NCBI RefSeq assembly: GCF_010015475.1
Contig: NZ_SSNI01000010.1
Location: 62,001-126,000, forward strand
Reading direction: 5' to 3'
Length of the DNA: 64,000 bases
Source: Pontibacter pamirensis
Lineage (GTDB): Bacteria > Bacteroidota > Bacteroidia > Cytophagales > Hymenobacteraceae
In this document: piece by piece, positions 55,095 through 63,044 of the stretch
How the letters are laid out: the number at the start of each line of letters is the position of its first letter
How positions within the stretch are numbered: position 1 is the stretch's first letter
Made by a program: the position numbers and the translations under genes
Notes under the pieces: model-generated
What the model was told of the DNA's origin: nothing
What the model saw: the letters and a program-made list of their open reading frames with translations, nothing else
The model's database searches: none

Positions 55095-56057
55095 ATGTTA
55101 TCTAACACAACGAGAGAGGCGGATATTAAACCATTTTTAAAATGGGCGGGTGGCAAAACACAATTACTTCCAGCTATTGAAGCAAAGCTGATCCAGCGGT
55201 TAGAAAGCAAAAGTACCATAGACTTTATCGAACCATTTGCTGGTAGTGGTGCCGTTTTGTTTTTTATGCTCAGAGCATACGGCAAGTATGTAAAGCACGC
55301 TGTCATCAATGATATCAACACTACACTGACCGACTGCTACCTAACCATCAAGCAGTCGCCGGAGCTCCTCATAAAAGAACTAGCCGGACTTGAAGAGCAG
55401 TATTATACCTATGCATCAGAGGAAGACAGGAAACAATTTTTTCTGGAAATAAGGGAGGAGTTTAATCACCTGGAAGAGAACCCAACCCGGAAAAGCGCTT
55501 TGATGATTTTTCTAAACAAAACATGCTTCAACGGCTTGTACCGGGTTAACTCCAAGGGTGGTTTCAATGTTCCGTTTGGCAAATATGCCAATCCTACCAT
55601 TTGTAATGCGCCAGTGATACGGGCCAACAGCGAGGCGCTTCAAAAAGTAGAAATACTAAATACCGATTTCAGAGAAACCGAAAAACACATCCACCCGGAT
55701 GCCTTCTTTTACTTCGACCCACCTTACAAACCCATCAGCACGACAGCCTCTTTTAACGCTTATGCGAAAGAAGGCTTTATAGATGAGGACCAAGTCAGGC
55801 TAAAGAAGTTTTGTGATGCCGTGCATGAAGGACAGGCGTATTTTGTGCAAAGCAATTCAGATACTACCAACAACGATGAGAGCAATAACTTTTTCCAGGA
55901 CTTGTATCAAGATTATACAATAGAAAAGGTAAAAGCAAAAAGAGCCATCAATTCGAAAGGCAGCGGCCGGGGTGAAATATTTGAGCTGCTTATTTCCAAC
56001 GACAGCATTTTAGCTGACACTCAACCCGCTGAAAGGAAAGCTTTACGAATTTTTTAG
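55095..56057 (+). CDS. DNA adenine methyltransferase (Dam/DpnII class)
   Basis: A 320-residue class-alpha (D12) N6-adenine methyltransferase. The AdoMet motif is FLKWAGGKTQLLPAIEAKL, the catalytic motif is DPPY (D208), and the region KPISTTASFNAYAKEGF with RAINSKGSGRGEIFELL resembles enzymes that modify GATC. The target is therefore likely GATC or similar, but this is inference. The 3' end overlaps the convergent PD-(D/E)XK gene by 15 bases, so the two probably form a type II restriction-modification pair. Confidence 0.92.
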   Translation: MLSNTTREADIKPFLKWAGGKTQLLPAIEAKLIQRLESKSTIDFIEPFAGSGAVLFFMLRAYGKYVKHAVINDINTTLTDCYLTIKQSPELLIKELAGLEEQYYTYASEEDRKQFFLEIREEFNHLEENPTRKSALMIFLNKTCFNGLYRVNSKGGFNVPFGKYANPTICNAPVIRANSEALQKVEILNTDFRETEKHIHPDAFFYFDPPYKPISTTASFNAYAKEGFIDEDQVRLKKFCDAVHEGQAYFVQSNSDTTNNDESNNFFQDLYQDYTIEKVKAKRAINSKGSGRGEIFELLISNDSILADTQPAERKALRIF

Positions 56058-56744
56058 TTTCAGAACTTTAACTCCTGCTACTTCCGCAGCAACAAGACAC
56101 CTTGGCACTAGACGGCCAACAGTAACATAGCTTTTGCCGTTACCTACAGGAGTTGAAGTTTTCTTTTCGCTGAAGTCTGCTATATGGTTCTTAAACCAAT
56201 CTCTTGTGGCGGGCATTGGCAGCACATGCAGCTCTTTTGCATTTACAAAATAATAGTATACATAGTCGGCTTCTGTATACATAAAACATCCGGGTGTGCC
56301 TTTTCCTTCGTTGCTGCAGGTTTCAAAAAAGTAGTTGCCGGTTTTGTACCACCTGTCCCCTTTTACCTCTATACTGATAGTCTTGATACTTCCGTCGTCA
56401 AGTTTCCTGTTCCACAACAAATCAATGTCTTTTTCCCTGTAGGATGGATCACTTTCCACATTGATAACTTCTACTGTGGCAGGCTGCCTTCGCAACAATG
56501 CTTCAATTTCTGCGGCTGCTTTATCTGCCACCTCAGAAGCACCCTCCATTGAATATTTCCTTAGGTCTGCCATCAGCTGTTGATTATTAAGGGTTTCTTC
56601 AAATTTATCAGGGGCGATAAAAGCAAGTAGCTCACTATAGTAATTAGCGCGCGGACTCAAGGAGTATGCAACGTCAACACCCTGCGACGCACTAATCCAC
56701 AGTGTACGTTGTAAAAGGCTCTTTCCCCATACAGCGGAACGCAA
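56043..56744 (-). CDS. PD-(D/E)XK nuclease, candidate restriction endonuclease
   Basis: An open frame of 233 codons. The core SYREKDIDLLWNRKL followed by TISIEVKGDRW gives the D...(E)-V-K pattern of PD-(D/E)XK nucleases; the following GNYFFETCSNEGKGTPGCF region is rich in conserved-looking aromatic and Gly residues. There is no ATG at the N-terminus: the frame opens at TTG (56744) immediately after an in-frame TAG; a TTG at 56660 is an alternative. The protein may start there or the gene may be 5'-truncated. Convergent overlap with the methyltransferase gene supports a restriction role. I do not recognise a named enzyme. Confidence 0.72.
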   Translation of the reverse strand: MRSAVWGKSLLQRTLWISASQGVDVAYSLSPRANYYSELLAFIAPDKFEETLNNQQLMADLRKYSMEGASEVADKAAAEIEALLRRQPATVEVINVESDPSYREKDIDLLWNRKLDDGSIKTISIEVKGDRWYKTGNYFFETCSNEGKGTPGCFMYTEADYVYYYFVNAKELHVLPMPATRDWFKNHIADFSEKKTSTPVGNGKSYVTVGRLVPRCLVAAEVAGVKVLKLKNS

Positions 56745-57097
56745 CTATCATCTTCAGGTTATCACCTATACTACCTTTTGGTGCCGGAGGAACAGCAAAG
56801 CACTATTGTACTATGTTGGTGCAATAGAAGCATTATTACAACAACACCTCCCCTGATACCTTCAACTGGTATCTAAGCATAGCGGCAGCCGCGGATTACA
56901 CTCTTATATAATTTTAACTTTTTTAATAGATGTTCAAACAACTTACCCTTATTAAAAAACACTGGATTTATCATTCACGAATCAAAACACTACACTCACA
57001 CCTTCTACATAGCTCATTACCAGTTAAAAAGTGGGTTTCAGAAGATTCGGTTATTAGTCCCCCGTAGGTAGAGTGTACTAAAAAAAAATATAAAATT
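56745..57097. other. Intergenic region upstream of nuclease and CHRD-like genes
   Basis: Mostly AT-rich. On the minus strand, just upstream of the nuclease frame, about 30 codons (AVPPAPKGSIGDNLKMIVAF...) run between stops in another frame; this could be a remnant of the nuclease 5' end or chance. No promoter recognised. Confidence 0.4.
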
Positions 57098-57790
57098 ATG
57101 AATATCAAAACTTTATTTCCAGCACCAACAAAATTTATTGCGGCAGCTGCCATGGCATTCACATTTGTTTCTTGCGAGCAATCAGATATTTCTCCTGATG
57201 CGAAACTTTCAGCACAGAATGTAGCGGAAGCGCACCAGAAAGGCGTGAACAAAGGCTCTGCTATTGAGCGTACTTTTATGGCGAACCTCCAGCCACTAAA
57301 CAACTCTGGCGTTTCAGGCACAGCCACTATCACAGTGGATGCGAATGTACTAACTGTAGAGGTAATGGCATCTGGACTGGAGCCAAACCTACCCCACCCG
57401 CAACACATCCACGGATTTAAGGATGACAACAGAAACGCAACCTGCCCGACTCCTGCTGATGACACAAACGGAGATGGATTTGTAGACCTCGTGGAAGGAC
57501 TTCCTTCTTATGGACCAGTTCTTCTTGAACTCTACGTACCAATTGACGAGTTTCCTGTTGCTGATGCAGATGGAAACTTAAACTATACGCGTACGTTTGA
57601 GCTTGGCGAAATTGAGTTTGAAGAAGAAGGCCAGGTTATCGATTACAAGGACTTGAAGCCGCTCCAGAACAGAGCCATCGTATTACACGGCCTGACTGTA
57701 AACAGTGTTTACGTACCTACTATGCCTGTAGCTTGTGGCCAGATTATGCCGACAAACAGTGGCAAAGGAATGGCTAAAGGGAAGAAGTAG
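57098..57790 (+). CDS. CHRD-like secreted lipoprotein
   Basis: A 230-residue lipoprotein with a lipobox at FVSC (followed by EQSDISPD). The central fold SGTATITVDANVLTVEVMASGLEPN with LPHPQHIHGF resembles CHRD or Cu/Zn-superoxide-dismutase-like domains, where the HxH pair can bind metal. A DTNGDGFVD loop looks like a calcium site. Function unknown; the tail is basic and glycine-rich (SGKGMAKGKK). It is monocistronic, ending at a strong terminator. Confidence 0.65.
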   Translation: MNIKTLFPAPTKFIAAAAMAFTFVSCEQSDISPDAKLSAQNVAEAHQKGVNKGSAIERTFMANLQPLNNSGVSGTATITVDANVLTVEVMASGLEPNLPHPQHIHGFKDDNRNATCPTPADDTNGDGFVDLVEGLPSYGPVLLELYVPIDEFPVADADGNLNYTRTFELGEIEFEEEGQVIDYKDLKPLQNRAIVLHGLTVNSVYVPTMPVACGQIMPTNSGKGMAKGKK

Positions 57791-57842
57791 TCTTTTGCTA
57801 AGCAGCTGAATCATAGAGTTTAGCAGAAATTGCTTTATATAT

Positions 57843-57886
57843 AGAGGGAGCGTAGGTTTATACCTGCGCTCCCTCTGTTGCTTTTT
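57843..57886 (+). terminator. Terminator of the CHRD-like gene
   Basis: AGAGGGAGCGtAGGT (57843-57857) pairs with ACCTgCGCTCCCTCT (57862-57876) with one mismatch; GTTGCTTTTT follows. The remaining bases to 58104 hold no gene I can support. Confidence 0.85.
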
Positions 57887-58104
57887 AAGCAAAGCGGATG
57901 TTATGAAAGAAAAGACTTTGCTGCTGCCTCCTTAAAAGTAAGCAGTCACATTCAGGCAGTTTCTGTTACGAAATAGCATAAAATTTCTTACCTTCAGATT
58001 CCAATGTTTTGACTTCTAGAAGAACGAAACCAAGAACAGTACCTAATGGAAGAAGCACGTGCTGTTAATTTTCACAAAAGCGTTTAAAAATCAATTCTTA
58101 TTAC

Positions 58105-61100
58105 ATGTCATTTAATATGAAAAAGGCTGTTTTAACAACCCTGAAAAACAACCAAAAGGCTTTTTGGGTCTCTGCCCTGTTTCCTGCCTTGCTTCTTTCA
58201 GGATATACTATACAAGACCCTGTGGACAGGAGAATCAAGCAATTGGCTCCTGAAGAGGCCGCTGAAATGGCTAAATCCATTGAGGCGCTCGTCACCCCTG
58301 AACTGGCTGATGGCCTGACGCTCCGCTTATGGGGCGTGGATTCCCTGGTGGCGGACCCTATTTCCATCGATATTGATGACCAGGGGCGGCTGTATTATGC
58401 CAGAACCAACAGGCAGAAGAATTCTGAATTCGATATTCGGGGTCATCAGGACTGGGAGATTGAGTCTATACAGTTGCAGACGGTTGAAGAGAAGCGCGCC
58501 TTTCTGCGCAAGGTCCTGTCTCCGGAAAACAGCGAGAAAAACGAGTGGTTGGCCGACCTGAACAAAGATGGCTCGCACGACTGGAGAGACATGACTGTTG
58601 AGAAAGAGCACATCTACCGCATAGAAGACACAAACGGCGATGGCGTGGCAGACAGATCGCAACTGGTGGTAGAGGATTTTCATGAGGAGGTAACCGATGT
58701 AGCCGGGGCTGTTATGTCCTATGGTGACGACCTTTTTGTAGGCGTGGCTCCCGATCTGTGGCGCATGAGGGATAAGAATGGGGACGGCATAGCAGATGAA
58801 AAGACTTCTCTTTCGCATGGCTACGGTATACACGTGGGGTTTGGTGGCCATGGTATGTCTGGTTTGGAAATGGGACCTGACGGCAAAATATACTGGGGCA
58901 TTGGCGACATTGGCTTTAATGGCACCGGCCCTGACGGGCAGAAGTGGGAACACCCGAACGAAGGCGTCATTGTAAGAGCTAACCCTGATGGCAGTGATTT
59001 TGAAGTGTTTGCCCATGGTCTCCGGAATACACATGAATTTGTTTTTGATGAATATGGCAACCTCATCAGCGAAGACAATGACGGTGATCACCCTGGTGAA
59101 AAAGAGCGTTTGGTATACATTGTGAACGGCTCTGACACCGGCTGGCGCACAAACTGGCAGTTTGGCAAGTACCGTGACCCGGACAACAACACCTATAAAG
59201 TGTGGATGGACGAGAACATGTACAAGCCACGCTTTGAGGGACAAGCCGCCTATATTACACCGGCCATTGCCAATTTTGTAAGCGGCCCTACCGGTATGTT
59301 GTATAACCCTGGCACAGCACTGAGCCCTAAATACAAAAACACCTTTTTTATTGCAGAATTTGTGGGTAACCCCGCCAGGTCCGGCATCCATGCCTTTAAG
59401 CTGAATCCTAAAGGAGCCTCCTTTGAGCTTGGAGAAAGTGAAAAGATCATGAGTGGTGTGCTGGCAACCGGTATAGACTTTGGACCGGATGGCGCCATGT
59501 ATGTGGCAGACTGGATTGACGGCTGGAACACAAAAGACCACGGCCGCATCTGGAAGTTGGATGATGAAGACGGGGCGGTATGGCCCGAGCGACAACTGAC
59601 ACAGAAGCTTTTAGCAGAAGACTTCACCCAACGCAAAGAGAAAGAACTGGGTGAGCTGTTAAAAAACCCGGACATGCGCGTAAGGCAGAAAGCCCAGTTT
59701 GAGCTGGCAAAGCGTGGTGCAAAAGGCGCTAGTGTCTTGCAGAGAAGCATCCGGCAAAAAAATAACCAGTTAGCCCGGGTGCACGGTATCTGGGGTATCA
59801 GCCAGTTGGCCCGCCAGGATAAGAAATATGCCAAAGTACTCCTGCCGCTCCTAAAAGACAGTGACCCTGAAATAAGAGCGCAGGCTGCCAAATGGTTGGG
59901 TGATATACGGTATAAGGAGGCTGGTGCTAACCTGATGCCATTGCTGAAAGACCAGAATAGCAGGGCCCGTTTCTTCGCCGCAGAAGCACTTGGTCGTATA
60001 GCTTACGAACCGGCTGTTATGCCGCTTATTCAATTGCTGAAGGACAATAACGACGAAGACGCCTACATACGCCATGCCGGAAGCCTTGCTTTAGCCCGCA
60101 TCGGTAAAGCTGAACCTGTAGTTGCCTTAGCCAACGATCCGTCGCGTGGTGCGCGAATTGCCGCCGTAGTAGCCCTGCGCCGCATGAAGCACCCGGGAAT
60201 AGCTAACTTCCTGAAGGACCAGGATGAGTACATTGTAACAGAAGCGGCACGGGCCATTAACGACGACCTGTCTATAGAGCAGGCACTTCCTGCTTTGGGC
60301 AATGTGCTGCAGGAATCTCGTTTTACGAATGAAGCGCTGCTAAGACGCGCCATCAACGCAAACCTGCGCGTTGGCAACCAGCAGGCCATGCAAAACCTGA
60401 TCGACTATTCCCTTAAGGAAGGCGCTCCGGTAGCCATGCGGGCTGAAGCCATGGATGCACTGAGCACCTGGGCCAAACCATCTGTGCTGGACCGTGTGGA
60501 CGGCCGCTACAGAGGTGCTATAGAAAGAGATCCGACGCTGGTTAGAAACAAGGCAGCGGATGCACTCATACAGGCATCAGGACATGCCGAAGCCCCGGTA
60601 CGGCTGAGCGCTGTCAGGGCGATTGGCAAGCTTAAAGTAGACCAGGCATCTACTCCGCTTTTTACCCGCCTGCAAAACGACAAAGAAGCAGAGGTGCGAG
60701 TAGAAGCGCTGCGCTCACTGGCATCCGTTGAAGATGCGCAGATAGGAAAAGCCATTGAGCAGGCCATATCGGACCAGGAGAAAAGCGTTCGGGTAGCAGG
60801 CCTTGATATGCTAGCAGACATGGATATTTCGAAAGAACTGATGGTGACGCTGCTTTCTGACGTCATCAACAAGCGGACGACGGAAGAAAAGCAGGCTGCC
60901 CTTATGACGCTCGGAGAATTACCTGTAGAAAATACCCAGCCTGTCTTTAACGACTTACTGACGAAACTGGCGAACGGCAAGCTTCCTGTGGAAATCCAGC
61001 TGGAGTTAGCGGAAGCTGTTGCCAGCACCCGTTCCCCAAAGCTGATTACCAGACACAAAGAAATCAGCGCGAAGCATTCTTCTGGTGCTCCGGAGGCCGC

Positions 61101-61545
61101 TTTTGAAGGAAGCTTGTATGGCGGCGATCCGAATCAGGGCAGAAGGATATTCTTCAGCCATCAGACGGCGCAGTGCATCAGGTGCCACTCCTACGATGAT
61201 TTGGGCGGCAATGCCGGTCCCCGTTTAAACGGCATATCCAAAAAACTTACCCGCCCTCAATTACTGGAGGCTTTGATCAACCCGAGCGCGCGACTGGCTC
61301 CAGGTTATGGCGTGGTAACGTTGGAGCTTAAAAACGGCCAGACAGTAAGCGGTATACTCCAGGATGAGCAGGACGACAGCATTTCAGTGAAGGTAGGCGG
61401 GCAACCTGAAACCGTCATCAAGAAAAGTGAAATTGCGAAAAGGACCAATGCTGCTTCCAGTATGCCTAATATGCAGTATCTGTTGACGAAAAGAGAGATA
61501 CGGGATTTAGTGAGTTTCCTTTCTACTTTAGAGGAAGACAGCTGA
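58105..61545 (+). CDS. PVC-type heme-binding protein: beta-propeller, HEAT repeats, cytochrome c
   Basis: A 1146-residue exported protein (hydrophobic segment about 18-34). Residues ~70-480 form a glucose/sorbosone-dehydrogenase-like propeller with EF-hand-like loops DTNGDGVAD and DKNGDGIAD and GLRNTHEFVFDEYGNL. Residues ~500-980 are HEAT-like repeats (DSDPEIRAQAAKWLGDI, ARFFAAEALGRI). The C-terminus is a cytochrome c domain with C1024-I-R-C-H1028 and a distal Met in PNMQYLL. Such proteins are thought to oxidise carbohydrates and pass electrons to the respiratory chain. Downstream genes are an FGE-fold protein and a Gfo/Idh enzyme, consistent with oxidative sugar metabolism. Confidence 0.9.
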   Translation: MSFNMKKAVLTTLKNNQKAFWVSALFPALLLSGYTIQDPVDRRIKQLAPEEAAEMAKSIEALVTPELADGLTLRLWGVDSLVADPISIDIDDQGRLYYARTNRQKNSEFDIRGHQDWEIESIQLQTVEEKRAFLRKVLSPENSEKNEWLADLNKDGSHDWRDMTVEKEHIYRIEDTNGDGVADRSQLVVEDFHEEVTDVAGAVMSYGDDLFVGVAPDLWRMRDKNGDGIADEKTSLSHGYGIHVGFGGHGMSGLEMGPDGKIYWGIGDIGFNGTGPDGQKWEHPNEGVIVRANPDGSDFEVFAHGLRNTHEFVFDEYGNLISEDNDGDHPGEKERLVYIVNGSDTGWRTNWQFGKYRDPDNNTYKVWMDENMYKPRFEGQAAYITPAIANFVSGPTGMLYNPGTALSPKYKNTFFIAEFVGNPARSGIHAFKLNPKGASFELGESEKIMSGVLATGIDFGPDGAMYVADWIDGWNTKDHGRIWKLDDEDGAVWPERQLTQKLLAEDFTQRKEKELGELLKNPDMRVRQKAQFELAKRGAKGASVLQRSIRQKNNQLARVHGIWGISQLARQDKKYAKVLLPLLKDSDPEIRAQAAKWLGDIRYKEAGANLMPLLKDQNSRARFFAAEALGRIAYEPAVMPLIQLLKDNNDEDAYIRHAGSLALARIGKAEPVVALANDPSRGARIAAVVALRRMKHPGIANFLKDQDEYIVTEAARAINDDLSIEQALPALGNVLQESRFTNEALLRRAINANLRVGNQQAMQNLIDYSLKEGAPVAMRAEAMDALSTWAKPSVLDRVDGRYRGAIERDPTLVRNKAADALIQASGHAEAPVRLSAVRAIGKLKVDQASTPLFTRLQNDKEAEVRVEALRSLASVEDAQIGKAIEQAISDQEKSVRVAGLDMLADMDISKELMVTLLSDVINKRTTEEKQAALMTLGELPVENTQPVFNDLLTKLANGKLPVEIQLELAEAVASTRSPKLITRHKEISAKHSSGAPEAAFEGSLYGGDPNQGRRIFFSHQTAQCIRCHSYDDLGGNAGPRLNGISKKLTRPQLLEALINPSARLAPGYGVVTLELKNGQTVSGILQDEQDDSISVKVGGQPETVIKKSEIAKRTNAASSMPNMQYLLTKREIRDLVSFLSTLEEDS

Positions 61546-61602
61546 TGACAAAAACGGCTTAGAGTTTCACAGCTTATAAGCTGTTCCGGTTTAAATTGAA
61601 TT

Positions 61603-61654
61603 AAAAGAGGAGGTGTTGCATACTTAACGGGTATGAAGCACCTCCTCTCCTTTT
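61603..61654 (+). terminator. Terminator of the PVC-cytochrome gene
   Basis: AAAAGAGGAGGTGTTGCATA and following C (61603-61623) pair with GTATGAAGCACCTCCTCTCC TTTT (61631-61654) with minor mismatches, ending in a T-run. Confidence 0.85.
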
Positions 61655-61705
61655 ATGATGCCTGCATAGTTGCTTCATGCTTCCTGATTCTGCGTCACCA
61701 GGTCG

Positions 61706-61744
61706 AACCACCCCTCTCCCTCCTGCCCAAAGCGGGGAATTTAG
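61706..61744. repeat. C-rich repeat, diverged copy
   Basis: AACCACCCCTCTCCCTCC then CCCAAAGCGGGGAATTTAG; similar to the elements at 49561 and 44071 but with a weaker hairpin (CCC...GGGG). Confidence 0.5.
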
Positions 61745-62008
61745 CAAACATCGCCGGAACAGAATTCAAGTAAGTAGTATCCCATTTTCCATCGCCACTT
61801 CATCAAAAATCAGCAACAACACCGGTATAACTGTCACACTCACAAATAATAATGAGTAATTACTTGCTTATTTCATTATTTATAATAAAATTATATGAAT
61901 TATGATTTTTAATTACCCTTAAAGTTCCTTTTTTGAAAAGTGGCATGTGTAAAAGCTGCCGGCGTTTACAGGAGCCCCAAAGTGGTGTAAAAAACAATAA
62001 CAGCCTGC
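61745..62008. other. AT-rich upstream region of the FGE-fold gene
   Basis: Very AT-rich around 61840-61920, as expected for a promoter region, but no exact TAnnTTTG pair was found. A 60-codon frame (61677-61859) overlaps the repeat and looks accidental. Confidence 0.4.
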
Positions 62009-63010
62009 ATGAATATTTCACAACTATCTTTTAGCCTGTTTCTTACAGGGTTAACTTATTTCACACTTACACCCAACACCGCATATTCCCAACAGTCTAA
62101 CAAAGAGCCCTATACTCAGGAAATTGCCGGCACACAACTTAAGTTTGAAATGGTTCCTATTCCGGGTGGCGAATTTATGATGGGGAGCCCTGCTAGTGAG
62201 CCGGGAAGAGACGAAGACGAAGGGCCGCAGCATCCAGTGAAAATCGATCCTTTCTGGATGGGCAAGTATGAGGTAACCTGGGATGTTTTTGAGCCTTTCG
62301 TTTACAAGGATTATGAGATAACCCAAAGCAACGGCACCGTGAGTGCAGAAGTAGATGCTGTCGCACGGCCTACAAAGCCTTACCTGGACATGACCTTTGG
62401 CATGGGCAAAGAAAACCACCCTGCCGTCGGAATGACACAGTATGCCGCCATTCAGTTTTGCAAATGGTTGTATGCCAGAACAGGTGTTTTCTACCGGCTA
62501 CCAACCGAAGCGGAATGGGAATATGCCAGCAGGGCGGGCGCAACAACAGCGTATGCCTTCGGTGATGACTCCTCCGACCTCGATGCATACGCGTGGCACC
62601 GGGCGAACAGCAAAGAAGAAACACACCCTGTCGGAAGCAAAAAGCCCAATGCCTGGGGCCTTTATGACATGCACGGCAATGTGGCCGAATGGACAGCAGA
62701 CCAGTACATCCCGGATTATTATAAAAAGTTTAAAAGTAAGGCCACCAGCAACCCTGTAGCTACTCCAACAGAACTTTACCCGCATGTAATCAGGGGTGGC
62801 TCTTTTGAAGATGAGGCGCCGGCATTACGGTCTGCCAATAGGGAGGGCTCAGACCCGAACTGGAAAAGGATAGACCCGCAGATACCCAAAAGTAACTGGT
62901 GGTTCCCGGAAGCCCCCTTTGTTGGCCTAAGGCTTGTAAGGCCGGTGAACCCACCCTCAAAAGCAGAGATCGACGCTTACTACAACCAGGAACCGACACC
63001 TGATTATTAA
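62009..63010 (+). CDS. Formylglycine-generating-enzyme-fold (SUMF1) secreted protein
   Basis: A 333-residue protein with signal peptide ending near TAYSQ. The SUMF1/FGE-sulfatase domain is shown by MVPIPGGEFMMGSP, HPVKIDPFWMGKYEVTW, YRLPTEAEWEYASRAG, WGLYDMHGNVAEWTAD, VIRGGSFEDEAPALRSANR and VGLRLVRP. The two active-site cysteines of true formylglycine-generating enzymes are absent from the C-terminal block, so it is unlikely to make formylglycine. It probably binds a ligand or modifies another substrate. It is followed after 34 bp by a Gfo/Idh gene, suggesting cotranscription. Confidence 0.9.
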   Translation: MNISQLSFSLFLTGLTYFTLTPNTAYSQQSNKEPYTQEIAGTQLKFEMVPIPGGEFMMGSPASEPGRDEDEGPQHPVKIDPFWMGKYEVTWDVFEPFVYKDYEITQSNGTVSAEVDAVARPTKPYLDMTFGMGKENHPAVGMTQYAAIQFCKWLYARTGVFYRLPTEAEWEYASRAGATTAYAFGDDSSDLDAYAWHRANSKEETHPVGSKKPNAWGLYDMHGNVAEWTADQYIPDYYKKFKSKATSNPVATPTELYPHVIRGGSFEDEAPALRSANREGSDPNWKRIDPQIPKSNWWFPEAPFVGLRLVRPVNPPSKAEIDAYYNQEPTPDY

Positions 63011-63044
63011 TTTGTTTATAACAAACCTTAACCTATAAAACAGC

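Noticed and set aside
58327-59595. 422-codon minus-strand open frame
   Set aside because: Antisense to the propeller domain of the PVC-type cytochrome protein; no coherent motifs.
61677-61859. 60-codon plus-strand frame
   Set aside because: Overlaps the diverged C-rich repeat and has a low-complexity Ser/Thr/Asn translation.
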